A model generated the notes under the pieces. That model was not told the DNA's origin and did not search any database. It saw only the letters and a program-made list of their open reading frames with translations. 64,000 nucleotides of DNA from Lindgomyces ingoldianus. Lineage: Eukaryota > Ascomycota > Dothideomycetes > Pleosporales > Lindgomycetaceae. The translations under genes and the position numbers were made by a program. The first letter of the stretch is position 1. Every line of letters starts with the position of its first letter. Where the stretch lies: contig NW_022985219.1 in NCBI RefSeq assembly GCF_010093535.1, positions 62,001 through 126,000 on the forward strand, written 5' to 3'. Below, piece after piece: positions 34,790 through 47,376 of the stretch.

Positions 34790-35182
34790 GACGAATATAG
34801 CTTTGACGACCTGCTCTTAGATGATCTAAGTGGTGTTTGAAATGAGAAGGAAGTAACCAGAGCCAGCTACTACTGGAGAGTTTCAGTGTCAACAGCAAGC
34901 TCTTGTTACTGAGTAAGAGGCTGTGGCATTCAATGCGCAGCTGGAGGCTCAACAGTTTGGAGATATTGAAAACTGGGGACTATAGAGGAAACAAATTATA
35001 TGCACTGGATTAAGAAAGGAAAGAAAGAAGGCGACATGTGTGTCTTTCTTAATTAGGTACCCGATCAAAGGGTCATGTGAAGAAAGCTGTACAATGCTGT
35101 TCTTCTAATTTTAGGAGTACTAGATGCGAGAGAGAAAGGTGTAAAAGTACCAAGCCAGGATCTTCGACATTGTCCTCCATAC
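34790..35182. other. Intergenic stretch
   Basis: AT-rich, with no gene apart from the acidic codons that trail the preceding frame. Confidence 0.5.
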
Positions 35183-35777
35183 TTACGTGCCCTTTGCCTT
35201 CTTCTCACTTCCCAGCCCAACCATGTCCCGAAACCCAACCTTAGTCTTGACAATCATGACGGCTGCAAATACGGCATGATTAATGCCGGTCATAAGCAGC
35301 GCGCTTGTCGCTCGGTGCGGCTTCAAGACAACTGTAGAGAGCGCGAAGAGCGACCACAGCGCATTCAGAAGCACTGCGTCATGTGAACAAATGAAGTTGC
35401 TGTCTGAATTCGGGATCGGTTGTAGTGGAGACATACCAAAAGGGGGCAGTGCGGCTCTCTCATACGAGGCCCGCATATGTGATAACCCCACGGCGATAAC
35501 CTGCTCCACTTCGGCATTAGCTTGCTTTTGTTGGTAGCCATTACAATAACGCGGGATCTTGGAACCCCCCTGAAAGAATTCCACCTACCATGATCGCAAC
35601 AGCATGCTGCGCAGAGATTGCATCCTCAGCTGTCGGATATGGATTCGGCAGTCGCAATCCGGAGAGGCGATGCAGAACCTTTGCGATAACACTGTGATAT
35701 ATAACTTCCGGTTTGAAAAGGAGGATGGCGCCAACTGCAGCGTCAGCAAATCCTTTCCAAAATGTGAAGTTTGACAT
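35183..35777 (-). CDS. Small four-helix integral membrane protein, hypothetical
   Basis: Three exons, 35777-35589, 35524-35437 and 35373-35183, give 155 aa. I chose the ATG at 35777 because the conserved-looking text starts MSNFTFWKGF; an upstream in-frame ATG at 35807 would add 10 residues. Hydrophobic helices are seen at about residues 8-22 (FADAAVGAILLF), 50-65, 92-108 (LLNALWSLFALSTVVL) and 118-135 (TGINHAVFAAVMIV). The tail is basic and cytosolic-like (GSEKKAKGT). The stop TAA lies inside a strong donor sequence (AC|GTAAGTATG), so an alternative C-terminal exon is possible. I know of similar uncharacterised small fungal membrane proteins but no function. Confidence 0.7.
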
Positions 35778-35807
35778 GATAGCGATAAAATGTGATGGAA
35801 GATGCAT

Positions 35808-38049
35808 AGCTCGATGGAACGAGGTTGGACGTGTCGGTCCGTGCAACGTGCACTTGCCATTTTCGGTTTAGATCAGATCTAGGACAGAAAATGGAATTTA
35901 TTTGGCTTCCTGCTATATTCTAGCAAGAGGTTGGAAGGGTAAAAGAATATCTATTTATCGTCCTGTTACGCTACGATACACTCATCATTATCAGCATAAA
36001 TATCCACGGATGGACCTGAATCTGAGCAGGGAGCTAACAGGGTAACAATATAACCATGGGGTTGATAGTACAGTTATGGAAAATAGAGTCTGGTACGGTT
36101 TAGACTGTGATAAGTTCATCATTTAAATACAGCAAGCCTAAGTCTATGGGACTCTGCCTTTCCTCAAAGCACACTAGCCCTGCGTCTTTAGAGATTGGTT
36201 TCTGGATCCTCCTTGGATGGCAGCTCCGCCCCAACTTGGAAGTGGTGAGAAACCTACGCCATTGGTCGCAATTTTCAATATTGCTTCCTAGAAACGACCG
36301 ATATCATCTCGATTTGCAGCTTCTTGTCAACTAGAATATCTGATAGTCGTACCGCAAGTATTGATGTGGAATAGCTCAAGATGTTTCGTATATTTCATCG
36401 ACCGTGGTGAGCAAAATATCATGAGATGCTGTAGACTGAAAACTTGCGCTAACTCATTCTAAGTACAGTCAGCTAAGCCTTACATATTGATTAACTAAAA
36501 GGTGTGTACTTACTGCAAAGCCTGCGAAGTCACTCTTAGATCTCTTCTCTGCTCCTACGACTAGCCGGTCGATATAGATACCCGAAACGGTAAGTTGCGG
36601 ACAGTAAACGATGATGACTTTCATATTGAAGGAATTAAGACAACATCTCGAACTTAGTCGAGTAGATAAGACTTGATCAAACTGTCTGATAGTTATTCTG
36701 GTATCTTTTTGTCCTAACTTAATCTTGGAAAGCACCCACAGCTCCAGCATTCTCGCACTTACCTCAAAGAATATTGATGAGTGGTTTGAAAGATAAAATC
36801 TCTTGTTGGAATTAAAGTGAATACCAACAGAATTTCAGCTCCCCTCTTAACTTATCCCCGGTTATGTGCCATGCTAGGTAATAACATGCAGCTTTCTAAG
36901 TAGGGACATGTCGTTTGAGACCTCCGCGGCGGGTATGAGGCAGAACATCGATTTTCTATCGGAGTTTCCCATACTCTATCACCCTTCTCGCGATTCCAGC
37001 CGATCTCACTGACTTAGGTCGCCAGGGTCTTTGTGGTGCGCATCAACTTCGCCATGCCGGCATACTCGTACTTCATGTGGTCGAGCTAGTTGAGGTCTAG
37101 AGAAATGATACCAAGGAATAATGACTTGAGGGTCCACTGCGACTTGTGCTTCGGCAGAAGTGCCAGATCGAATAGGGTTTTCTGATACAGCTGATACATG
37201 GGTGGAATAGGCACTCAAAGAGTAGGGGAAGGGGATTGTGTGGTCGGAGATCATGAGCAACGGCTTTCCAGTGAGGTCGGAGAGTAGTGCTATTCCGCAA
37301 TTGTACTACCCAGTACAGGAGGCGGCACTGGGGATGGGAGGTAGGTTTGAGATTTGTCTGGGGTTGGGTGAAGTCGCGAAGTGGAGGAGGGAGGAGTTGA
37401 GGGTCTCAGTGAAAACAGTGGGGGTTCCTTGGGGGTTCCTTGGGGGGTGACAGACATATTGTATCCTTCCACCCGACGGGGAAGATGAAAAAGGTAGGCG
37501 ATTGAGGATTGGATTTAGCGTCCTGTTGACGTTCTTCTTTGCATGAAAAAGAGGTCTAGTAAGTGGACTTGATCCTGGACATGTTCTCTTTTTTGTGATA
37601 TTATGCTGTGGGAACTACAGCACACGCGGTATGAGCCAGGGAAGAACCACTACGATTCGCGCTTAACGGCTTATCTTTCGGCATATCCACTCGAAGTTCT
37701 TGCATATTTTGAGACATAAGTCTTAGTTGTCTCTATACTCACCCGCTGCGTGATATTCACAGTGTCAAAAGGGTTTGCCGGTGGCAGAGATGCCGATGGT
37801 GAAAGTGCTGCTTGGTGGGCGAAAATTTCACTTTGACTCCTAAGTCTGTCGCTCCATTCCAGCTTTTCCGTTATTTCACCGCGTGAGTGAGAGTGGAACG
37901 TGCTCAGTTATAGATAGGGGGAGACCGCACGGACCACCGCACCGAGAACCTCCCCCTTTCCACAATAAAAACCCGGCTAGCCTCTCGACTTCGTCTCTAC
38001 CATCCACGCCTAATTACCACCAACACTATTAGCTCTCCTGTCTCTCTAG
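35808..38049. other. Intergenic stretch
   Basis: About 2.2 kb without a supported gene. It includes a direct GGGGGTTCCTT duplication near 37425-37445. The last 150 nt carry an ATAAAAA word and a pyrimidine-rich leader upstream of the transposase. Confidence 0.5.
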
Positions 38050-38148
38050 TTGTGCCTCTTGTATCGCTTTGCCTACCCTTCGCTTACTGTCGGTCTCACA
38101 GTTCAACGAAAAGCTATCAAAACTTCAGCCAACCATATCTCATCCCAT

Positions 38149-39867
38149 ATGGGTGGTATTGAGGCCACCCTTGATGCGTTTCAGTCGCAGAAATTAGGAG
38201 AATCCACTGGTTATTCTCAGATAGCAAAACAATATGGCATGGATCAGACCACATTATCAAGGCGCCACCAACGTGTTGGGGGAGGATCTGGTGAGGAGCA
38301 TCACAAAAGTCAGCAACTTCTCAACCGTACGCAGGAGGAAGTGCTTATAGAATATATCGATAAGCTGTGCTCAAGAGACCTACCACCTTCAAAGCATATG
38401 ATACGCAACTTTGCTTCCGAAATAGGTGGTAGGCAAGCTGGCAAGGGGTGGGTTGAACGCTTCCTGAAACGACACTGCATTGACCTGGTATCTCGATGGA
38501 CTACCGGCATAGACACCCCGCGGAAGAGAGCTGATTTAAGCTCCAAATATACACTATATTTTGAGCTTCTACGACAAAAAATCGAGAAGCACAATATAGA
38601 TCCACGACATACCTACAATATGGATGAGAAGGGCTTCCTAATCGGTGTACTCTCCGGAATGGAGCGAGTGTTCTCCCGGCGCCAGTATGAGGAGGGGGCT
38701 ATCAAGCAGATTACCCAGGATAGAAGCTGCGAGTGGATCACGACGGTAGCTTGCATTTGCGCCGACGGAAGCTGTCTTCCACCTGCGCTAATCGACCAAT
38801 CTGCTTCTGGTGGTATACGAGACACCTCGATGCAAGATTTTGATCCACAGCAGCATGGTACCTTCTTTGGATCTTCACCTACAGGCTGGACGAACAACCA
38901 GCTAGGGCTCGCATGGCTTGAGCGGGTGTTCGACTACGAGACGAAGGCGAAAGCACAAGGAGACTATCGACTATTAATCTTGGATGGCTACGGATCACAC
39001 ATCACTATGGAATTTATTAAGTACTGCGACGATAACAAGATCCTCCTTGCTGTATATCCAACTCATTCTATCCATACGCTTCAGCCTCTCGATGTTTGCC
39101 TCTTCAAGCCTCTATCATCTGCATACTCAGCCGAGCTGGCCGAGTACGTCAATAGATCCCCAGGTCTATCAAGGATTACGAAAAGAGACTTCTTCTATAT
39201 ATTTGATAGAGCCTGGCGAGCGTCGTTCAGGCCAGACACTATCTTACAAGCTTTTAAAGTGACTGGTTTATCACCATTTGATCCTGACGTGGTGCTCAAT
39301 CAATTTCGCGTTGAGCAGAAGGCTAGGCCATCTTCAAACGATAGGAGCAGATCTGTGCTCAGCGATTCAGATTGGAAGAAGATTGAACGCATTCTGCGCC
39401 AGATTGTCAGCGATGTTCACGACGCACAATTGAAGAAACTGAGCCAGACGATACTCTCAATTTCAGCGCGCCATTCTATCCTCCAGCACGAGAACGAGCG
39501 CCTCAAGGAGGCTCTGATCCAGGAAAAGATGCGCCGCCAGCGTAGTAAGCCTCTGATGCTCAAAGCACCACAAGGACATGATGGTCGTGCAGTTTTCTGT
39601 GCACCTAATAAAATTCAGGCTGCGCACGATTTTGGAGCCCAAAAACAGACTAAGAAAGCGCGCTTGATAGGGGAGAGGAGGCAGAGGTCAGTGATAGCGA
39701 GTGAGGATCGACTGCAGAAGCTGAGTGCTAGACCGGCTACAGAGGAAGAGGCATCCATTGCTGAGCGACCTGAGCAACGGAAACAAAACGATCTCAATCC
39801 ATTTAAGAAAGGCAAAAAGAAAGCTGCTACACCAATATCCGGATCCAAAAAGGTTTGCGGATGCTAG
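38149..39867 (+). mobile_element. Intact pogo/Fot1-like (Tc1-mariner superfamily) transposase gene
   Basis: One uninterrupted frame of 605 codons runs from 38050; I prefer the ATG at 38149 (MGGIEATLDAF), which gives 572 aa and starts at the helix-turn-helix. Order: Psq-type HTH (YSQIAKQYGMDQTTLSRRHQ), CENP-B-type HTH (LPPSKHMIRNFASEI ... GKGWVERFLKRH), then a DDE_1 catalytic domain with all three acidic residues in place: YNMDEKGF, LLILDGYGSH and HTLQPLDV. A basic coiled-coil tail follows. The enzyme would cut and paste DNA at TA targets. No stop or frameshift is present, so it may be active or domesticated. I could not find clear terminal inverted repeats (see rejected items). Confidence 0.92.
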
Positions 39868-42800
39868 TGCAGCATCGATAAAGTTGGGGGCATTCTGGCG
39901 TGGCAGGTAGCTCAACTTTCCAACGAGGTATCGCGACTGATTTCTCGCCAGATTTCAGATCTTTGGCATCTTTAGTACTCCACCAAAACATGTAGATATA
40001 ATACAGTATATATAAGGTTGTCGAGTTTCATACGCTACGGGGGCCATTTGCCCATAATAGTGCATAGCGTGAGACCGCGCATTGGATGGTGCCCTTTGAC
40101 ACTACGTTCCATACTCTTTTCCTCCCCTTGTTTTGTTCTATCAGCTCAAACAGTTCTCTGGATAAGAGGTTCAGGATTGCGTCGTTTCTCTGCCCATACC
40201 CTACCTTACTTGTCCACTGACCAGGCGAAGAATGTGGTTAACTATAGCTCCAGCCTGCACCCAATGTTCGGGGACAGGAGCAGTCAGACGTCTCCGAATC
40301 CCAATTGCCTACCGAACCATTAAGTAGCCTCGCCAGTTTTGAACTGCGTTGTCCAATATTAGCCTAGACAGTCTGGGGGTTGCGGGACCAGCTTATTCCT
40401 CCCATTTTGTCCTGCCAATTGGACCTGTGAAGACCCTGGCCAGCCTGACCCTGACCTCACGATTGGCTTTGGGGAGCCTAGTCATATGCTATTCGACGGT
40501 GCGTGGTGACGATCGAATGCCGAGCCCATTTTTATTGGTGTATAAGGTGTGTTTGGTGCCCAAGGAAGAATTTGCGCGCATCGGGGTGTTAGATCGAATC
40601 GCTGAGAAAGACGTGAGTATAGTCGTGTCCATTGCAACCTCGCGTGCAGTCTTAAGTACGTCTCCCTCTATTCAATTCCTTTTGTCAGTCCAGGTGAGAC
40701 TGCGGCGTCTTGGACTCGACCCTCCAACCCTATCGCTGATCTCCCGGGCCGGGCGAAACTGGCGACTTTGGTATTTGGAAGAAGTAAAAAACGGAAGGCA
40801 GAGGCCAAGAGTATTTTAGGATCGTCTGGGGCGTGGCATAATTTTGGTGAAGGACTCGAAGTTGTCGTGGCCGTGGGCAACATCCTTCCTCCTGGAGCTG
40901 ACCATCTCTTGAGAATATCCTCTCTCTGACGAATTTAGGCATACCTAGTGACCCGCCTCGGCATAAGAAAGCGCAGCCGCAATATCGACAGTCTCTTTAC
41001 AAGAGAACGTGGTTCATTCTTATAAGCGCCCCTCACCTCACAAATCTTCTCTAAGTGCTTTTGTCCGTCTCAATATTCGGCCTAATCGCTAGAACCACCA
41101 TCGCGATCCTGTGGGTTTCCGAAGTTCGAAATGAAGGGTCATATCAAGCGCACATGGTCCACGCACGGATGCTCGGCCAAGCTCAATGACACGCATGTCG
41201 TGTTACACAGACGGCTCAAGGACAGAAAACGGTCTTCGCCTCCGGTTACACGACAGTCGATCAGGCATGAAAATGTCCGCGATACCGTTATCCGTCGCCT
41301 TAATGTACCAATAATAGCGATGTGGATTCTTACCTTTCTTGCATCTCGTTCACATCTCCGGCCAACAGATCTTCATATACGATATAGCATGAGCCAGGCG
41401 GAGAGCCTATAGCAGGATGAGGAAGACAAGTCTCGATTCTTTTCCACACTGACATTGTCACGGGATCCCGTCCACCTCAACGTGTAAATACAGTGCAAAG
41501 GAATGCTCGACCTGGTACGATGGCACGATACGAATTTATCGAAACCAGTAGCCATTCTTCGGATATTACCCGCGCATGGGCATGTTGTCACTGCTTGCCA
41601 CATTCAAGTGGTGGTTGATATTTGAAGGCGAATTGTGCGACCGGCCAAGGAGAGCCGACCCTCTCAGTTCGATTTGCTTTTCTCACCACCTTCCCCTCTC
41701 TTTACCTCTAGTTCACGAGCTCCCGCCGCCGCTTTCGTGGCCGTCAGTTCTTCCACCTTGAAGACCAGGGTTCACTTTCTTCCGCAATAAACTTCTAGAT
41801 CCTGACCCTTACGATGCACGCACGTCGCATCACGCCCTGCAAGGTTTAAAACATAAGCCCCATCCGTGCCCCCTTGTTCGACCGAGAATCTGGAAACACT
41901 TCAGCGAGTAGAAAAAATTCTGAAGAATGAGAAACTTGATGAACCCAAGCCGCCAAGACTAGCTTAGACGGATTCGCCGCGGAGCTTGATGGGTCCTGCA
42001 GCCTAGTAGAATTCGGGAAGGGCTAGGGACCTCTACGTGATGCCGGCTATCATTTGGTGGGTTTATGTGGCGGATGATGCAGCTGGAGAATTACAAACTA
42101 TGGCAAAGTGAGGGGGGGGCCTTCGTGACGAGACGTGTTCATCCTGCAGTGGTGAAATTAAAATGCTATCGCAAACCAGGTTGAACGAGATGAGATAATG
42201 TCGAGGTTAGCACATCCCGCATAGGGCGAAGGCTTGCCACGAGGTTATGGGGTTTGGTGTGACGTTCACCACGGGCGCGGTGTTTTGTTAGCAGGGTCCC
42301 GACGAGACCGCGGTCAGTCCAAATGTCCGAACCTCGCAGCTGAGTCGTCAAACTATGATCACTCAACGATGGTGTTCGGTCCATGAGCTTAATGGTTTGA
42401 AGCTTCACGCTATGATCAAAGTCCCAGATAGCGAAACTTTTCTTTCCTCAGTTGTGGACAAAAGGGCTTGATCGCTTGACTGGCCAGTCTAATTGGTTGG
42501 CACCCCTTGAAAACGGGGCTTTGGCGGTTTCAAATCCAATCGACCAACGCAAGCCTCACATCTCGTATTACTTCGATAGGCAGTCATAATACTCTCTTTT
42601 AAGGGGTTCTCATGACCAGACAAGGTTTTCTTCCTAGTTCGGTGTCGGAACGGGAATGGTTGGTACATTTTGACCTGCACCCCGCAAACGATTGACAGTT
42701 GTTCGGATTTGAGCGCTGCACAATACCTAGCCGAGAAGATGCGTGACCAAGACTTGAATCGATCAGGCCTGGTAGCTGAAGACAGCTGCTGACGCTGATT

Positions 42801-43492
42801 TCGGAGTAATAATGAAGTGCATGTCTTTTGAACATATACTACCTTTTATTGGAGTGAGAGCAACTATAGAGGTCGCAATATGAAGCCCAATACAATGAAA
42901 AGCAAAGGTAGAAGAGGGTATCCAAGAGGCCGATAAGACCTAAGGACAACAACAACCCATCATGGTGGGCTACACTCGATGGCCTAGACTGGCAATAGTG
43001 CATTAAGCTTTCACTCGCAAAGCGATTAGATGGTTCAGCATAGGCTGAAGTAGTTATATGTAGTCAAGGAACTTCATCTGATTGCTTCTGTGGCCAGCTT
43101 GTTACAAGAACATAGACAAAAAACATGGTATCAATAGCGAATGACTTAATACTAAGATAAGGTGTCGCGCCAGGAAAGATTTGGACAACTAGCGTTATTT
43201 GTCCAGGAAAGCCAAAGCACCATATTCACACCGCCCCTGGCCAGGGATAGTGATCTCCGAATTGGAAGACCCAGAAAATAGAGGTAATACTAAAGGAAGG
43301 ATAAGAAACGCCGGAGAAGGTATTGAATGATAGTTATGTACGAGGGTCCTGCAAATGCCTCAAAGTCCAAACCGCCCGAGTACAAGAATGGTTGAACGCA
43401 AAAATGCCACGCTGTAACCATGCTTGAAAGTGGTATCCCATTCATCGAAATTCATGTTAGATTGATGCCTAAGAGTATCATAGCTGAAGGAG
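39868..43492. other. Intergenic stretch
   Basis: About 3.6 kb with no supported gene. The first few hundred bases should contain the 3' end of the transposon. Short frames around 40.3-40.8 kb have no recognisable domain. Confidence 0.5.
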
Positions 43493-44716
43493 TCACCATT
43501 CTTGCATCTCCGCCTCAGGTGCCGATGCTGTAGTTGCAGGGCTGGGGTTCGCTTTAGCCTGCTCTACATCGAAGTCCATGTTAACAACGATGCTCCCGCG
43601 ATTCTGAATAACTCTTTGTCGTGCAGCATTGTGATAACCTGCTCTGTTGCTGGATATTGATGAAGAGAATGTGTTCGGAAAAAATTTGACGAGGAATGCT
43701 CGAAGTGTCGGTAGCGAAGCGCAGATGATGGCGATATCCAATTCCATTGTTGACCACGTGGCAGTTCCGGGGTTGTCCCAAGTGATATCCTGGCTCTTCG
43801 CGACGATGTAGAGAGCGTGGAGTCGTAGGACTGATGCTAAACTTGCGCTGCGCAAATATCAACAAAAAGAACATGAAAAAGCAAGCGGCGGAGTAGCGTA
43901 CAAGCCTCCGAGTCCCAGGATGAGAATCAAGCTGATCTTCTCACGTTTTGGCAGAGCGAGCTTCTTCAGGATGAAGATTGGTAGAACAATAAGCCAGATG
44001 TCTTGGGTGATGTTGATTGCTGCATTCGCATACCATAATGCTGGTTTATTAACACATCCTCCAGGAATTCTATCGTCCCAAAATTTGGCAACGGGATAGC
44101 AACTGAGGATACCAGTAAGAAAAGTTTGGACACCATTTAGAATAGTGAAGATAAGCAATGCCCAGCAGGCTCTTCGGACGCCTCGGTCAATCGTGATTCG
44201 AAGGTATTGCAGCACGATTGAGACTTTCGTAAATGTTAGACCGAAATTGTACATCATGATGCTTGCAAAGAGAGCCTACGTTGGGTTTAGGTGAGGTTCG
44301 CATGGGCAGTTCATAGAGTACCTACCTTCAAAGATTTGACGCCTTGGTCGAGTGTCAATGCCTGGATGTGTCTACCCATCCCGTTATACACCTCTACACA
44401 TTCTGGTTAGCTAAGAGGGCAGGTAACGGGTTATGGGCTGCGTTACGGAATCCTTGACAAATTGAAGTCGCGATGCTGAAGATCTAGACTTAAATGTCAG
44501 TAAGTTAATATTCTTTTGTGAAGTATATGTCGTAATATGCACCAAAGCAAGTAATATCGCAACATCTTCATGAGACGGATTGTTGACAATCTTAAACCGT
44601 GTGTAGAGCCGGAGAATGACAGTTATTGTTGCGAGTATAGGAAAGACGATAATGACTGCCAGTACTTGCGGGCCCTTGTTGGCGTTGAGGTATTCTCGTG
44701 AGAAGGGGGCAGACAT
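43493..44716 (-). CDS. Rhodopsin-domain (SAT4/PTH11-type) seven-helix membrane protein
   Basis: Five exons (44716-44543, 44483-44447, 44393-44326, 44275-43902, 43847-43493) give 335 aa. Joins restore the family text: FSIATSICQGF, VYNGMGRHIQAL, FASIMMYNFGLTFTKVSIVLQYLRI, WYANAAINITQDIWLIVLPI, and the TWDNPGTATWSTMELDIAIICASLPTLRAF block that marks this large fungal family (Pfam rhodopsin domain). The N-terminus has no cleavable signal, and about seven helices are present. There is no CFEM domain. The cytosolic tail is short and Ala/Pro-rich. Members include PTH11-like receptors and many proteins of unknown ligand, so a specific role cannot be given. Confidence 0.9.
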
Positions 44717-47376
44717 CGTAGTGTTTTTTCTGTCGGTTGCACAATGAGATAGTTTGGAACTTGTCCACAAAAAATTATATGTCAATTAGAAGCGAGCGCA
44801 CCGAAGTACAATATCGTTGGGAGAAGCATTGAAATTAAAACCAGATGACCTGGAGTCCTGCCCTTTCCTCATCCAGGCCCAGCAAGACATGGCGAGTTCA
44901 CGCTGTGACAGTTGAATGTAGATCAAGCAGGGTTAATCGCTAGTGTGATCAGATACCTGCAACCTGCTTCTTGGAGTGTAGGTGGAGAATATTCCTGTTC
45001 CAGGAGTGGTTGCAGCAAACTCGAACGCCGCGGAGTCGAGGTTCTGGAATAGAGTTTGATGGACCGCGGTAGTTGCCAAGCTTTCCTGTGCCTCTAGTGT
45101 GAACATGCGCTAGTGGTGGTTATGATTGGAAGAGCGAGATCTCTATCAGCGTTTGATACCGTAGCTCCAAGCTATGATGGGGCGGGTGTGGGCGGAGAAA
45201 AGGTAGGGGTTCTTAACCAGGGAGCGGTTGCTGGAGGTTGGGTAATCATGGAGGTGTGCTTGAGTTCATATTAACCGTATATTTAGCCACCTGCCGCACA
45301 TCTCGCTTATGTCACGGAGCTCAAAGTGCTCCAACCAACTGACCGTTAATGTAGTATTTCGCACCTGAAGCCCGATATTTGTTGGCCACTAATGGAAGCT
45401 GCAGGCGGACTCAACGCCTTAGCCGAGGAAGTGGAAATCACCACCCCAGATTCTGTCGGTCCCTCATCACTCTGCATCGCCCTAGATTTTTGTCGTTCAT
45501 GTTCTTAAGACTTCCAGAGACTTCAGAATGGAGTAAGCTATTCTCTTGTTCCCTCGCGAATATGTTACTGTTGTAGACGTTGCAAAGCAAGTTCTCTATC
45601 CCTATTAGAGGAAGGTTATCCTTCGACGGTAGTGGTAATCAGTCATGTCTCAAGGTGTTGACAGCCCTCCCTGAAACATCTATCGAGTATTGCGGCGCTG
45701 GAAGCATCGTATCCGTACATACTCTATGCAAACTTTCAAACCAAAATATTTGTTCCCAGGAAGAGTGACTACGACCAGCCCCCGAATTGGCCTACGGTAT
45801 GCTCTATGATCGAAGTAGTTTAACTCGAGAAGGGTCCATATTGCGGTCCGGAACGGTGAGTATTTGGAGAGAGAGGAACGGCCCGTGTGGGATTGTGGAT
45901 GTCAGCAAATATAGTTCTTGCCTGCCGCAGGCTGGGAAGACCCTGGTAGTTCAAGCTAGACACGGTACAAAGGGGCCATTCGTCTTTGGGCTGCTCAAGT
46001 TGTAGTCAAACCTGTGCATAATGTTCCAGGATCTCTTCAGTCGGCCTGGGCAAAATGATTAGGTTTTCTTACTTTAAGACGGCGATCGAAGAGCAAACCT
46101 GTCGAATCGTAGCCTGGAACTTTGTTCACTGGCTGAAACACTTTTATCACTTGTAATCCTCGATATTGCTACGTTTCAACCTGTCAAGCTCGTAGAGGGT
46201 AGATAGACGCCACAGAGAACGCCACAGCTCATGTAGGGAGAAGCCAGCTGTGATTAAGGTTTCGTAAACTGGAGAAATGTGCCCTTCGGTATTTCGGTAC
46301 CGAGATCCGCGAGACCATAACCACACACCAGCAATGGGTTGAAGTAAGAGAAACTACTTGAGAAGCCAAGGGCAGCGTGATGCGTTCCAGCTGGTTTGAG
46401 GAAGGAGGCGCTATGTACCCCCCGGCTCTCTTCTTCACGCCTCCCGAGGTCGGTATCATCTCAACGTATCCACGAGCTCAAGGGTATATAGTACCGGGTA
46501 AACCAGCAGCATGGCAGAGACCACACATGCGCTGTGATCCAGGAAATGCCTTGTTCATTAGTTGGTGTGCTCTTATGCGAAGATCTAATGTAGCGACTTC
46601 TTCTCTTCCTTAAGAAATATTCACAGGGAGTTTAGAGATATAACAAATTGAGGGTGCACAGTGTTGCCTTGAGTGAGTGCAGGAGGTCGATAGGAAGGTG
46701 CATTGGAGTGTGTGCAGAACGCGATTGCCATCCCGATTTCGTTTAGCTATGGAAGCGGTAAGATCATTCCCGTTATCTAAATGTCTATGTGACTGATGGT
46801 AATGGTTTATTTGTCAGGTATCAAGAGACAGGGAAGCGTGATAGTGGAGGAAGAACAAACAAGAAACAAGCTCAACGTAACTGAACCCCCACACCTGCAT
46901 ATATTCTTAGCAGGCAAAGACGCCCATGAACCATCTCGCAAGGCCTATAGCATCTCGCGTCCGCTCTCATAGATAGCACCGGTAGTCAATCACATTCGTA
47001 CGGTGTAAAACGCAATTCACTAAGAGGATGCAGTCCTCATCTACAATCCAGCCTCTTCGACACAGTCATTTTTAAACTCACAATAGAATGGAGAGGATTA
47101 AGAGACTTCGAATTATCCGCAATGTCACAACGATTAAAGTCTCCTAAGGCTTGTGACGGCTCTGCGTACCTTGGTCGTACATCGCATTGTTGGTGGCAAT
47201 TCTAACCCCTCATTTTCTTATCTTTGCGACTACGAATGATGACGTCTTGGTGAGACAGATGTCCTCCTTCCTCTACAATTAAAACGAAAATATAGATTCC
47301 TTTTTTCAACTGCCTGCTCGTTGATCTTTATTTTGATCATATCTTCAACCAACGACAAAGTCCTTCGTTACGCGCA
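44717..47376. other. Intergenic stretch
   Basis: About 2.7 kb without a supported gene. An AAAATATAG word near 47287, about 85 nt upstream of the cysteine-repeat gene, is its likely TATA element. Confidence 0.5.

Noticed and set aside
37764..40100. Possible TIRs of the pogo-like element: AGTGTCAAAAGGG near 37764 and CCCTTTGACACT near 40095
   Set aside because: Only about 12 bp agree, with an indel; the match does not extend and there is no TA duplication at the outer ends. This is too weak to define element boundaries.
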